Below are positions 7,719 through 16,377 of a stretch of DNA of 64,000 nt, piece after piece. The stretch is from Oscillospiraceae bacterium (GTDB taxonomy: Bacteria > Bacillota > Clostridia > Oscillospirales > Oscillospiraceae). Under the pieces are notes generated by a model, which worked only from the letters and a program-made list of their open reading frames with translations, was not told the DNA's origin and made no database searches. The stretch covers positions 1-64,000 of the forward strand of contig JAAWCD010000054.1 in NCBI GenBank assembly GCA_022793095.1. Reading direction: 5' to 3'. Within the stretch, counting starts at the first letter, position 1, and every line of letters starts with the position of its first letter. Both the position numbers and the translations under genes were made by a program.

Positions 7719-9150
7719 GGCGTTCCGCTCCCTTCAGCTGCCGGTACCGGGTGAAGAGGAAGCCCAGGGCCAGCGTGGCCCAGAACAGCAGCATGACCCG
7801 GTAATTGTAGAAGGTGTAATCCGTCATACTCTGGACCATGAAGCCGGAGATAGCGGAAATGCCGGTGATGATAAACACCCGCGCCTCGAAGCTTTTCTCC
7901 CCCCGCAGGGCGGTGAAGCAGGTGCGGTAGAAGGAGAACACAATCAGGCAGAAGGCGATGAGGCCGAAGATACCCGTGTCGCTGGTCAGCTGCAGGAAGA
8001 GGTTGTGGGAGTGGGGGGCAGTGACCGCGTGGTAGGCGTAGACGGGATAAACCTCGTTGAAAGCGTCGATGCCCGGCCCCACGCCGGAAAACCAGTAGTC
8101 CTTGAGCATGGCCAGAGAGCCCATATAGATGAACCAGCGGTAGGACGTGGAGGTGTCCTTCATATTGCCGATGGACAAAAACCGTTCCATGATGGAGGCG
8201 GGCAGTATCATGGGTGCCAGGGCCAGTCCCACAATGCCCAGCAGGATGAACCGCCGGTCCAGCAGGACCAGGAACAGGGCAATGGCGAACAGGATGCCCA
8301 GATAACAGCCCCGGGAGTAGGTCAGCAGCAGGCACAGCATGGTGACGCCGCCGCAGCCCAGCCAGAAAATCCGGGCCAGCCAGCTTTTGGAGGTGAGGAC
8401 CAAAGCCGCTGCCAGGGGGAGAACCAGCAAAAAGTATTCGCCCAGCACGTTGGGATTTGCGAAAGTGGAGTAGACCCGGAACTCAAAGGTGGTGAACAGG
8501 TCGGTATCTGTCCAAACGCTGGTGAACTTCTGGGGGTTCAGCCACTGATACAGGCCGTACAGGGAGACGCCCACCCCGGCCAGGACGGAAAATCCGCAGA
8601 TGGCCCGGACCTGGCTCCAGGTGGTGACGGCGTTCATCAGCACAATGGCGAAAATGGTGAACATCACTGTGATGAGGCCCACGAAGAAGCTGCCCCGGAG
8701 GGTTACTGATGTGAAGGTGGCGTACATGAAAATGAAAGCGAAGGCGTAAATGAACTTATTGACCGGGAAATAGACCAGCTTCCGTTCCCGCTCCCGGCCG
8801 AAGACCAACAAAAGGGAGCCCAGGGAGACCAGCACCAGGGCCAGGGAGGCCATGGTCGGCAGGAAGGGGGTCAGCACCACGGTCAGCCCCGACCACAGGG
8901 CGGGCACGCAGAAGATGCTGCCTCGAAGCAGCTTGGTCAGATGAAGCTTCTCGAAAATCCAGAGCAGCCATTTGCGAAGCGCTACGGCAATTCTGTGAAA
9001 AACGGAGGCCTCCGCTTGCTCCAGGCCGGATTTCTGGCTGGAAAACCGGTCCACAATCCAGCTTTTGTTCCACTGGACCGAAAACCAGCCGGCGATTATG
9101 GTCCACAGATGGTAAAAGTAACTTTCCTTGATGGTTTGCATCACATTCAT
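7711..9150 (-). CDS. O-antigen ligase/polymerase family membrane protein
   Basis: 479-residue polytopic protein with about ten to twelve membrane spans and the large extracytoplasmic loop typical of the Wzy/WaaL (O-antigen ligase) family, including PNVLGEYFLLVLPLAAAL (the conserved N-x-x-G/A region) and the long loop ending in HSHNLFLQLTSDTGIFGLIAF, which contains the usual H-x-H/N-x-x-L signature. In a Gram-positive context it most likely polymerises or ligates the repeat units of a secondary wall polysaccharide. ATG at 9150 with AAAGGAGG eight bases upstream. It is the first gene of the operon; a promoter candidate lies at 9203-9230. Confidence 0.88.
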   Translation of the reverse strand: MNVMQTIKESYFYHLWTIIAGWFSVQWNKSWIVDRFSSQKSGLEQAEASVFHRIAVALRKWLLWIFEKLHLTKLLRGSIFCVPALWSGLTVVLTPFLPTMASLALVLVSLGSLLLVFGRERERKLVYFPVNKFIYAFAFIFMYATFTSVTLRGSFFVGLITVMFTIFAIVLMNAVTTWSQVRAICGFSVLAGVGVSLYGLYQWLNPQKFTSVWTDTDLFTTFEFRVYSTFANPNVLGEYFLLVLPLAAALVLTSKSWLARIFWLGCGGVTMLCLLLTYSRGCYLGILFAIALFLVLLDRRFILLGIVGLALAPMILPASIMERFLSIGNMKDTSTSYRWFIYMGSLAMLKDYWFSGVGPGIDAFNEVYPVYAYHAVTAPHSHNLFLQLTSDTGIFGLIAFCLIVFSFYRTCFTALRGEKSFEARVFIITGISAISGFMVQSMTDYTFYNYRVMLLFWATLALGFLFTRYRQLKGAERRG

Positions 9151-9202
9151 GTGCCTGCCTCCTTTGGCGCTGTGCAGATAGAATCAAGTATACACCTAAC
9201 AT

Positions 9203-9230
9203 AGGATAAATGCTTAAAAAGATCCGTCAA
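9203..9230 (-). promoter_or_regulatory. Promoter candidate of the polysaccharide operon
   Basis: On the minus strand TTGACG (9230-9225) and TATCCT (9208-9203) are separated by 16 bases and lie about 50 bases before the O-antigen ligase-like gene. The preceding GNAT gene ends at 9247, so this gives the operon its own start. Confidence 0.5.
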
Positions 9231-9246
9231 AAAAGATGAATAAATT

Positions 9247-9762
9247 CTAAAGATTTGGGTACAAGGCCCCTCCATCGCCGCCTTGCAGCGCCTGAGCCAT
9301 GATGAGCTCCCCCATGTCCAGCTCCCCGGTCGCCCGAAAGCCGCAGGACTCATACAATTTCTTGGCTGCCTGGTTCTCCGGCTCGTAGGAGAGCCAACAC
9401 AGCGCTCCCGCTCCACAGGGGAAGGTTCGGATGTATTCCAAGGCCAGCTTTACCGCTTGACGGCCATAGCCCCGGCCCTGAAACCGCTGGTCAATCATCA
9501 GCCGCCACAGGTTGTAATTGCCTGTGGCAATGGGCGGCGGATTCTTCCAGCTCCTATCCGTGTCATAGCCGATCATGAGAAAGCCAACCGGCACGTCTCC
9601 GTCGTAAATCCCGAAAGGCAGGGCGGTTCCGCCGGAGGTGATGGACACATAGGCTTCCAGAATGCTTTCCGTGTTCGTGGCCACGAAGGAAGCCTGTCCC
9701 TCTTTCACGCGCAGCTTGACCAATTCCCAGATGTTTTTTCCATTGACTTGTTCCAGTCTCAT
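9247..9762 (-). CDS. GNAT acetyltransferase, polyamine type
   Basis: 171-residue GNAT-fold N-acetyltransferase. The acetyl-CoA pyrophosphate loop is RFQGRGYGRQAV (Q/R-x-x-G-x-G/A), preceded by NLWRLMID and followed by LSYEPENQAAKKLYESCGFRATGELD. This ordering, including the short N-terminal LRVKEGQASFVA segment, resembles the BltD-like spermine/spermidine acetyltransferases, though the substrate is a guess. Start ATG at 9762 because AAAGGAG stands seven bases upstream; the frame extends 12 codons further without a site. It sits between murJ and the polysaccharide operon on the same strand. Confidence 0.85.
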   Translation of the reverse strand: MRLEQVNGKNIWELVKLRVKEGQASFVATNTESILEAYVSITSGGTALPFGIYDGDVPVGFLMIGYDTDRSWKNPPPIATGNYNLWRLMIDQRFQGRGYGRQAVKLALEYIRTFPCGAGALCWLSYEPENQAAKKLYESCGFRATGELDMGELIMAQALQGGDGGALYPNL

Positions 9763-9794
9763 AAATGCTCCTTTCGCTCCTTGCAAGGCTGAGG

Positions 9795-11345
9795 TCAACG
9801 CCGCTTCAGCATTCCCAGCACCTGACGCATCTCAGGCACCTGGAGCAGCCAGCTCAGGGGGAAATAGACCGCCACACCTGCACACACCGGCACCAGCGTC
9901 AGCGCCGCGCGGCCCACAAGCCCGTCCCCCAACACGCCCTGGAGTCCCCACCGGACGGCCAGCACCACGCCGCCCATCACCAGGGCGGCGGCGAACATTC
10001 TGCCCAAATCCAACCACAGCCGCCGGGTCACCAGCCCCTTATGGGTCCGGCTCATGGGAATCAGCAGCAGCAGGGCGGACACGGTGGCCGACAGGGAGGA
10101 GGCCAGGGCCAGCCCGCCGATGCCCATTACCGGAGACAGCATCAGGCACAAAATCAAGTTGACCGCAATGGACGCCAGACCGGTAATCAGAGGAATCTTC
10201 CCGCTCTGAACCGCGTAAAAGGCCCGGCTGAGGATGTTCTGTACCCCGTAGCCCACCATGCCCAGGGCCAGGAAAACCAGAGCCTGAGAGGTGAGGGCGG
10301 TGCTCTCCTCCGTCCACTCTCCCCAGGCGTACAGCAGCCGGATGAGGGGCCCGGCCATGACCATGAGCCCCACGGTCATGGGAATCAGCAGAAAGAGAAG
10401 GGAGCGCAGGGAGGCGGATACCAAGGTGCCGAAATCCTCCGCCTGATGGTTGGCTCCCAGCCGGGACAGCTCTGGAAAGACCACATTGGCCACCGACAGC
10501 ACCAGAATACCCGCCAGCATGGTGTACAGAGTGTTTGCGTAGGTCATGGCGGACACGCCGGAATCGCGGTACAGGCCGGAGGCGAACTTGGTGGACACCA
10601 CCATGTTGATGGGCTGAATCCAGGTGGACACCATCACCGGAGCCATGAGGGCAAACACCTTTTTCATTCCCTCGTGCCACAGGGCGGGCCGGTAACGGTA
10701 GCCCAGCCGGTGCATGGAGGGAATCTGCATCACTGCCTGCATGGCCCAGCCCGCCAGAAAGGCCGCGGCCAGGCCGTAGACGCCGAACCGGCCGCAGAGC
10801 AGCACATAATAAAGGATGATAATTCCATTGGACATCGTGCTCAGCAGGGCGGGAATGTTGAACTCCCCCAGGGATTGGAGTATACCCACCATAGAAAAGG
10901 CGATGCCGGTGAACACGATGGTGGGGAAGAGGACCCGCAGCAGACTGGCACAGAGGGCCAGAGTTTCCTCGCTGAAGCCGCCGGCCTGAAAGGCGGCCAG
11001 AGGCTCCGCCAGGGCCATGCCCACGCCGGACAGGGCCAGGGTGAGCAGGGTCATCAGGGAAATAAAGCTGTTGGACAGCCGGAATGCCTCGTCCCTTCCT
11101 CTGGTCTCCAGATATTCGTTAAACACAGGGATGAAGCTGGCGGAAATGGCCGAGGCAAAAATGGCGTCGAAGAAGTTCCTGGGAATTTGGCTGGCCACGA
11201 AAAAGGCGTCCGCCACTGGGCCGGTGCCGAAATAGCGGCCCATCATCATGTCCCGGACCAATCCCAGAACCTTGCCGATCAGGGTCAGCAGCATCATGAC
11301 GCTGACGGTTTTTATCGTGCTGTTGGTATCCTTCTGCTCTGACAT
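9795..11345 (-). CDS. murJ: MurJ/MviN lipid flippase
   Basis: 516-residue member of the MOP exporter superfamily with about 13-14 membrane spans. MurJ proteins flip the peptidoglycan precursor lipid II, and relatives flip other undecaprenyl-linked glycans. The N-terminal signature TLIGKVLGLVRDMMMGRYFGTGPVADAFFVASQIPRN is diagnostic. ATG at 11345 is preceded by AAAGGA; a longer open frame to 11429 has no ribosome site. Placement directly upstream of the surface-polysaccharide operon suggests it could serve that polymer rather than, or as well as, lipid II; this is inference. Confidence 0.92.
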   Translation of the reverse strand: MSEQKDTNSTIKTVSVMMLLTLIGKVLGLVRDMMMGRYFGTGPVADAFFVASQIPRNFFDAIFASAISASFIPVFNEYLETRGRDEAFRLSNSFISLMTLLTLALSGVGMALAEPLAAFQAGGFSEETLALCASLLRVLFPTIVFTGIAFSMVGILQSLGEFNIPALLSTMSNGIIILYYVLLCGRFGVYGLAAAFLAGWAMQAVMQIPSMHRLGYRYRPALWHEGMKKVFALMAPVMVSTWIQPINMVVSTKFASGLYRDSGVSAMTYANTLYTMLAGILVLSVANVVFPELSRLGANHQAEDFGTLVSASLRSLLFLLIPMTVGLMVMAGPLIRLLYAWGEWTEESTALTSQALVFLALGMVGYGVQNILSRAFYAVQSGKIPLITGLASIAVNLILCLMLSPVMGIGGLALASSLSATVSALLLLIPMSRTHKGLVTRRLWLDLGRMFAAALVMGGVVLAVRWGLQGVLGDGLVGRAALTLVPVCAGVAVYFPLSWLLQVPEMRQVLGMLKRR

Positions 11346-11371
11346 AGCGTTGAAATCCTTTGTCTTGAAAT

Positions 11372-11389
11372 CCCATGGTATTCCATGGG
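11372..11389. promoter_or_regulatory. Palindrome between divergent genes
   Basis: Perfect inverted repeat, CCCATGG and CCATGGG around TATT, in the gap between the divergent murJ and SLH-glycosidase genes. It may be an operator or a short mRNA hairpin in the murJ leader; nothing more can be said from sequence. Confidence 0.4.
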
Positions 11390-11423
11390 TGATTTTACCG
11401 TCCAAAAAAGAGACAAGCTTTGA

Positions 11424-11452
11424 TTGCATTGAAAGGGAAGTTCTGCTATACT
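11424..11452 (+). promoter_or_regulatory. SigA-type promoter of the SLH glycosidase gene
   Basis: TTGCAT (11424-11429) and TATACT (11447-11452) with a 17-base spacer, about 90 bases before the start codon at 11543. Confidence 0.65.
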
Positions 11453-11542
11453 AACATACCATAAAGCAGACCGCGAGGTGACATAAAACCACAAAGCCTG
11501 CGGCAGATGGAACGTAGAACCAATGACAACAGGAGGCATCCC

Positions 11543-14500
11543 ATGAAAAAAACAATCATCCGGCGCGGCGCCGCCCTGCTGACCGCGCTGGCCCTGGCTG
11601 CTGGTCTGGTGCTGGCGCCGGCGCTGGCCTACGGGGCGGGGACGGAATTACATAAATCAACCACTACTATATCAGATGATTTGAGATTTGTAAACACTGT
11701 CAGCATCCATTCCAACGGACGGCAGGAGAGCTTTGCGCTGGAATACAGTCCCACCAGCCAGGTTTCCCCTGTGGTCTGGCCGGGAAACACTTTGGTGGGC
11801 AAGACGGACATTCTTCAGGGGGCGGACGCCCTCACCGCTCAGGGCTACTATGTGCTGGGCGGCATGAACGCCGACTTTTTTTCCACCTCCACCGGCATTC
11901 CCATGGGCCTGACCATCCAGAATGGCCGGCTGATCTCCAGCGACGACGGCCGGCCCGCCGTGGCGTTCCGGGCGGACGGCTCCGCCTTTTTGACCACGGC
12001 CAATCTTCAATTTATTTTTACCAACCAGGGCGGCGGCGACCCCTCCACTGGCTTGGGACTTATCAATCCGGAAACCGGACTGGTCTGGCAGGATGAGGTG
12101 ACCGGGGAATTTCTCATTCCCGCCACCCACGCTGGTGAGACGGTGGTGGCGCACCACTATAATAAAATGCGCCAGAATTACTATTTGTATTTGCTGAACT
12201 CCGAATTTGACACGGACAACAATGCCACCGAGTGGGGCCGGAACGTGCTCTTCCAGATCTTGGAGGGGGACATGACGGTTTCCGGGGAACTGACCCTGCT
12301 GGTGACGGGAATCACTGAGACCAACAAGACCACCCCCATTCCTGCGGGGCATCTGTTGCTGACCGCCAACGCTAAGTCCCCCTATTACGATGAACTGACC
12401 AAGTTCTGCGTGGGCGACACAGTGACGCTGAGCGTGTCCACAGCGGACCAGCGGCTGAGTGAGGCGGTGTGCGCCGTGGGCGGCGGCGACGTGCTCATCA
12501 GCGGCGGCATGATTACCGACCCGGGGGGCTGGGATTCTGGCGTGGCCTCCGGCAAGCATCCCCGCAGCGCCATCGGCATCAAGGCCGACGGCTCCACTGT
12601 AATTTACGCGGTGGACGGCCGGCGGAGCAGCTACAGCAACGGCCTTACCGAGTGGGATCTGGCGGAGGAGCTGGTCCGTCAGGGCTGTGTGGACGCCATC
12701 AACCTGGACGGGGGCGGCTCCACCACCTTCCTGTTCCGGGAGGCAGATGAAACCAATTACACCGTGGTCAACAGCCCCTCGGACGGCAGTCCCAGACGGT
12801 GCAGCACGTTCCTGTACTTTGTCATGAACGATCCCGGCGATGGAATCGCCCAAAATCTCTACTTTGCCAACCAGGACCGGGTGGTGCTGGCTGGGGCAGA
12901 GCTGGACTACAGCGGCATTGCAGCGGCCCGGGACAGCGGCTACCGGCCGGTTCCCGTGCCTGGAGGTGTTGAGGTGGAGCTGTCTCCGGAGAGCGCCCAC
13001 CTAGGCGTTATTGAGAACGGCGTCTTCCGGGTGGGGACCGCCGCGGGACAGGCTGTGATTACCGCCAGAAGCGAGACCGCCTTCGGCTCCACCACCGCCA
13101 CGGTGGTCACAGAGGCGGACAGCCTGACGGTGACCCGGCCGGACACGGGCGCGGAGCTTTCCGCCCTTCACCTGGACCCAGGCCAGAAGGTCCAGATCAT
13201 GGTGTCTGCCATGGCCAACGGGGAAGCGGCATTGTCCACACCCAGCAGCTTCACTTTCTCCGCCGTCGGAACCGCCGGGGAGATTGACAGTACGGGTGTT
13301 TTCACCGCCGGGGAAATCCTGGGCAGCACCGGCATTATTCATATCACCTTCGGGTCCAAGACGGTCAACATTCCCGTCCAGGTGGGCGAGGAGCTGACTG
13401 TCCTGCTGGAGGACTTTGAGGGCAGCTCCACCATCTTCACCGGCGGCGACTCCGACCGCATGTATGTCACTGACGGCGCGGAATGGGTGGCCAAAGGGGA
13501 GCGGGCCGGCGTGCTGATTTACGATTTCACCCTGAATGTGGCGGAGGACTTCCGCCTGCCCGAGCCCATCCGTCTGGACAGCGCGGCCTCTCAGGCGGCC
13601 ATGTGGGTCCGGGGAGACAACAGCGAAGCTACCCTCAGTATTCTTATCACTGGCATGGACGGCATCGAGCGGGCTGTACCCTTCAGCCGGACCCTGGACT
13701 TCAGCGGCTATGAGCTGCTGACGGCCAACCTGGTCAGCAACGGCCGGGAGGAGATTACCGGCTTCCGCCTGACCGACACCGCCCAGAACATGCGCCGGGG
13801 CGTGCTGTGCATCGACCAGCTGGTCCTGCCCGGCGAAACCGGAACCGACACCGAGGCTCCCACTGTCAGCCTGGCCTGTGGGGATGGGGTGCTCACCGCC
13901 GTGCTGAAGGACAACAGCAATCTGATTTTTTCCGAGAACCTGATTTCCGTGGCCCTGGACGGGGCGGAGATTCCTTTCACCCTCAGCGGCAATACGGTGA
14001 CAGCCGAATACACCCTGGAAGGAGAGGGCATTCACCGCCTCACGGTGACGGCTTCCGACGCCTTTGGCAACCTGACCCGAAAAAGTGAAAATCTGATGGG
14101 TGAGGTTCTGGCGAACCCCTTCTGGGATGTGCAGAGCACCTTCTGGGCCCACCCCTATATCACCTTCCTGCACGGCCGGGGCATTGTGGCCGGTGTGGAC
14201 GAGACTCATTTTGACCCGGACGGCGTCATGACGCGAGCGGCTTTCTGTACCATGCTGTCCCGCTACCTGGGGCTGAACGTGGAGGAGTACCAGGATACGG
14301 AGCTGGCCTTTGTGGACAAAAAGGACATTCCAGACTGGGCGCTGCCCCATGTGCGGGCCATGGTCAGCCTGGGTTATGTGGGAGGCCGGGACCTGGGCGA
14401 CGGCACAACGGCCTTTGCGTCAGGGGAGCCCATTACCCGCGCGGAAATCTTCACCCTGCTGAACCGGATGTCCCCCAAGGGCTATGAGAAGAAAATCAGC

Positions 14501-14656
14501 TTTGCCGACCAGGACGCCATTGCGGACTGGGCGCTGCCCGGCGTGAAGGCGGCGGTGGCCATGGGCGTGGTGGACGGCTATGAGGACAACACCATCCGGG
14601 CGGGCAATACGGCCACTCGGGCGGAGGTAGCCAAGCTTCTGTTCTTCTACTATTAA
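11543..14656 (+). CDS. Secreted phosphodiester glycosidase with three SLH domains
   Basis: 1037-residue exported protein. Residues 1-30 are a Sec signal peptide (KKTIIRRGAALLTALALAAG, cleavage after ALA or YGA). Roughly 95-430 form a phosphodiester glycosidase domain (NAGPA/DUF2233 type) with GMNADFF, SAIGIKADG and INLDGGGSTT, the family's signature blocks. Relatives hydrolyse alpha-linked GlcNAc phosphodiesters. Immunoglobulin-like and beta-sandwich regions follow, then three SLH domains (about 861-1037: WAHPYITFLHGRGIV, WALPHVRAMVSLGYV, WALPGVKAAVAMGVV). SLH domains hold proteins to pyruvylated wall polymer, the product expected from the nearby CsaB fusion. ATG at 11543 has AGGAGG at 11531-11536. 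The stretch coding residues 35-55 is AT-rich compared with the rest. Confidence 0.88.
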   Translation: MKKTIIRRGAALLTALALAAGLVLAPALAYGAGTELHKSTTTISDDLRFVNTVSIHSNGRQESFALEYSPTSQVSPVVWPGNTLVGKTDILQGADALTAQGYYVLGGMNADFFSTSTGIPMGLTIQNGRLISSDDGRPAVAFRADGSAFLTTANLQFIFTNQGGGDPSTGLGLINPETGLVWQDEVTGEFLIPATHAGETVVAHHYNKMRQNYYLYLLNSEFDTDNNATEWGRNVLFQILEGDMTVSGELTLLVTGITETNKTTPIPAGHLLLTANAKSPYYDELTKFCVGDTVTLSVSTADQRLSEAVCAVGGGDVLISGGMITDPGGWDSGVASGKHPRSAIGIKADGSTVIYAVDGRRSSYSNGLTEWDLAEELVRQGCVDAINLDGGGSTTFLFREADETNYTVVNSPSDGSPRRCSTFLYFVMNDPGDGIAQNLYFANQDRVVLAGAELDYSGIAAARDSGYRPVPVPGGVEVELSPESAHLGVIENGVFRVGTAAGQAVITARSETAFGSTTATVVTEADSLTVTRPDTGAELSALHLDPGQKVQIMVSAMANGEAALSTPSSFTFSAVGTAGEIDSTGVFTAGEILGSTGIIHITFGSKTVNIPVQVGEELTVLLEDFEGSSTIFTGGDSDRMYVTDGAEWVAKGERAGVLIYDFTLNVAEDFRLPEPIRLDSAASQAAMWVRGDNSEATLSILITGMDGIERAVPFSRTLDFSGYELLTANLVSNGREEITGFRLTDTAQNMRRGVLCIDQLVLPGETGTDTEAPTVSLACGDGVLTAVLKDNSNLIFSENLISVALDGAEIPFTLSGNTVTAEYTLEGEGIHRLTVTASDAFGNLTRKSENLMGEVLANPFWDVQSTFWAHPYITFLHGRGIVAGVDETHFDPDGVMTRAAFCTMLSRYLGLNVEEYQDTELAFVDKKDIPDWALPHVRAMVSLGYVGGRDLGDGTTAFASGEPITRAEIFTLLNRMSPKGYEKKISFADQDAIADWALPGVKAAVAMGVVDGYEDNTIRAGNTATRAEVAKLLFFYY

Positions 14657-14690
14657 GGGAACATGCCGGCGCGGAGAAAGGAGAGAGTCT

Positions 14691-15791
14691 ATGCTGAGCC
14701 TTCTGACCCAATACCGGCGGGAGCTCCATCAGATTCCGGAACTGGATTTTGATTTGCCCCAGACAGCTGCCTATGTGCGCCGGGTCCTGGAGCAGTACCC
14801 CTGCCGGATTTTCACCCCCTGTCCCAGCGCTGTCTGCGCTTTTTTCGATGGGGGGAAGGAGAAGACAGCGGCCTTCCGGGCGGACATGGACGCGCTTCCC
14901 ATTCAGGAGCGGTCCGAAGCTCCTTACACGTCCCGTCATTCTGGCAAAATGCACGCCTGCGGCCACGATGGCCACATGGCCATGGTGCTGGCCCTGGCCG
15001 GGACGGTGAGCCGGTGTCTGAACCGTCTGCCTCGCAATGTGCTGTTGGTTTTTCAGCCCGCTGAGGAGACCACAGGCGGGGCGGACCTGGTCTGCCAGTC
15101 CGGTGTGTTTGAGGCGTGCCGCTGTGACCGTATCTTTGGCTTCCACCTCTGGCCGGACCTGCCTGCGGGGACCATCGCCAGCCGGCCCGGCCCGCTGCTG
15201 GCCCGGTCCAGCGAAGTGACCGTGGACATTGAGGGGAAGAGCAGCCACATTGCCCGGTATGGGGAGGGGCGGGACGCTCTGCTCAGCGCGGCGCGCTTTA
15301 TCTGCGGCGCGGATGAGTTGTGGCGGGAAACCCTGACTCCCGCGGGGCCCTGCCTGCTGAAATTTGGGCGGCTGGACAGCGGAACCGCCCGAAACGCCAT
15401 CAGTGCCCACGCTCAGGTGCTGGGCAGTCTCCGGGTCTACTCTGACGCCATGTTCCAAGCGGCGCGGAAAGGGCTGGAGCGGTTGGCGGCTGAAATCGAA
15501 GAGGAGGCCGGCTGCCGGATCAGCCTTCACTTTTCGGAGGGCTATCCGCCAGTGATCAATGACAGCGCCCTGTTTGAGGAAGTCCGATCGGTTCTTCCCG
15601 GCCTGGAGACGCTGCCGGAGCCCCTGCTTATTGCGGAGGACTTTGCGTTTTACCAGCGGAGGCTGCCCGGTGTGTTCCTGCTGCTGGGTACGGGAACCGG
15701 GATTCCCCTGCATGCGGACACCTTTGATTTTGACGAGACAGTGCTTTTGGCGGGATTGAGGGCCTATGAAGCGCTGCTGGCCCCGCCATAG
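14691..15791 (+). CDS. M20 family metallo-amidohydrolase
   Basis: 366-residue zinc peptidase/amidohydrolase of the M20D type (amidohydrolases such as hippurate and N-acetyl-diaminopimelate hydrolases). Metal ligands are visible: FRADMDALPI (Asp in RADMDAL), HACGHDGH at residues 88-95, the catalytic EE pair in FQPAEETTGGA, FHLWPDLPAG, and a late HAD for the final ligand. The middle insert SSHIARYGEGRDAL belongs to the dimerisation domain. The start at 14691 has AAAGGAGAG. It follows the SLH gene by 34 bases and is probably co-transcribed. Substrate unknown; an amino-acid N-acyl amide is the family norm. Confidence 0.88.
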   Translation: MLSLLTQYRRELHQIPELDFDLPQTAAYVRRVLEQYPCRIFTPCPSAVCAFFDGGKEKTAAFRADMDALPIQERSEAPYTSRHSGKMHACGHDGHMAMVLALAGTVSRCLNRLPRNVLLVFQPAEETTGGADLVCQSGVFEACRCDRIFGFHLWPDLPAGTIASRPGPLLARSSEVTVDIEGKSSHIARYGEGRDALLSAARFICGADELWRETLTPAGPCLLKFGRLDSGTARNAISAHAQVLGSLRVYSDAMFQAARKGLERLAAEIEEEAGCRISLHFSEGYPPVINDSALFEEVRSVLPGLETLPEPLLIAEDFAFYQRRLPGVFLLLGTGTGIPLHADTFDFDETVLLAGLRAYEALLAPP

Positions 15792-15812
15792 TGCCGGTTA
15801 CGTTTTCGAATG

Positions 15813-15853
15813 ACCGCCGCGCTGGCGGCCTGCTTCCGGTGCGGTGGTTTTTT
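15813..15853 (+). terminator. Terminator after the M20 gene
   Basis: ACCGCCGCGC pairs with GTGCGGTGGT using two G-U or mismatched pairs and is followed by TTTTTTG. It separates the SLH/M20 unit from the next promoter. Confidence 0.6.
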
Positions 15854-15907
15854 GTGGAATTTTTTAATAAATAGTGTCGCCGTTTAGGCAATTGCAGCAC
15901 TTTGTGA

Positions 15908-15936
15908 TTGACTTTTTTCACAAACTACTTCATAAT
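15908..15936 (+). promoter_or_regulatory. Strong SigA-type promoter
   Basis: TTGACT (15908-15913) and CATAAT (15931-15936) with a 17-base spacer, about 30 bases before the 66-residue gene at 15968. The surrounding sequence is clearly AT-richer than the flanks. Confidence 0.75.
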
Positions 15937-15967
15937 AGAGTTATCTTTTTATATGGAGGTTTTGGCT

Positions 15968-16168
15968 ATGGCTGGAAGAAAAACCAATGAGGAACGCGTT
16001 ACTTTGATTGACGAAAAAATCAAAAAGAAGCTGGCGGAAATTGAAGAATTGAAGCGTCAAAAGGAGAGACTGCTCCATCCTGTCAATATGAAGACGGTTA
16101 TGGCAAAGGCCAAAGAAGCCGGTCTTACCCCGGAAGAAATCGCGGAAAAGCTGGGGATTGAAGTCTGA
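15968..16168 (+). CDS. Small basic coiled-coil protein, 66 aa
   Basis: 66 residues: a positively charged start (MAGRKTNEERVTLIDEKIKKK), a short coiled coil (KLAEIEELKRQKERLL) and a C-terminal helical segment (AKAKEAGLTPEEIAEKLGI) that reads like the end of a DNA-binding helix-turn-helix. Small proteins of this build are common on conjugative and mobilisable elements of Clostridia, but I cannot name the family. ATG at 15968 has GGAGG at 15955-15959. It has its own strong promoter and is followed by a hairpin terminator, then by a serine recombinase gene. Lower GC than its neighbours supports acquisition by transfer. Confidence 0.7.
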   Translation: MAGRKTNEERVTLIDEKIKKKLAEIEELKRQKERLLHPVNMKTVMAKAKEAGLTPEEIAEKLGIEV

Positions 16169-16182
16169 AGCTGAAGAATGCC

Positions 16183-16277
16183 GCCTATGCCCTATGGCAT
16201 AGGCGGTAATTTTACAATCAAATAGGGTGATTTGGAAAGGGCGTGCTGTGGGAGTTTCCCAACAGCACGCCCTTTTT
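16183..16277 (+). terminator. Two hairpins ending in a rho-independent terminator
   Basis: A first hairpin (CCGCCTATGCC with GGCATAGGCGG, about 16183-16207) is followed by a second, stronger one: GGGCGTGCTGT-GGGA pairs with TCCCAACAGCACGCCC (16239-16272), ending in TTTTT. It closes the 66-residue gene. Confidence 0.85.
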
Positions 16278-16377
16278 CTGTCTTCCGCGCTGGGACGGGA
16301 GGACACAGAGAAGCTATGTGAAGCCGATTTCAGCCAATTGATGAGATCAAATAAGTGACCTGCAAGGAGGGAACCTG

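Noticed and set aside
9765..11342. Long plus-strand frame opposite murJ, and similar long frames opposite csaB, mfd and the PBP gene
   Set aside because: They mirror the codon bias of the GC-rich real genes, are rich in His, Gln and Gly, and have no ribosome sites or domain motifs.
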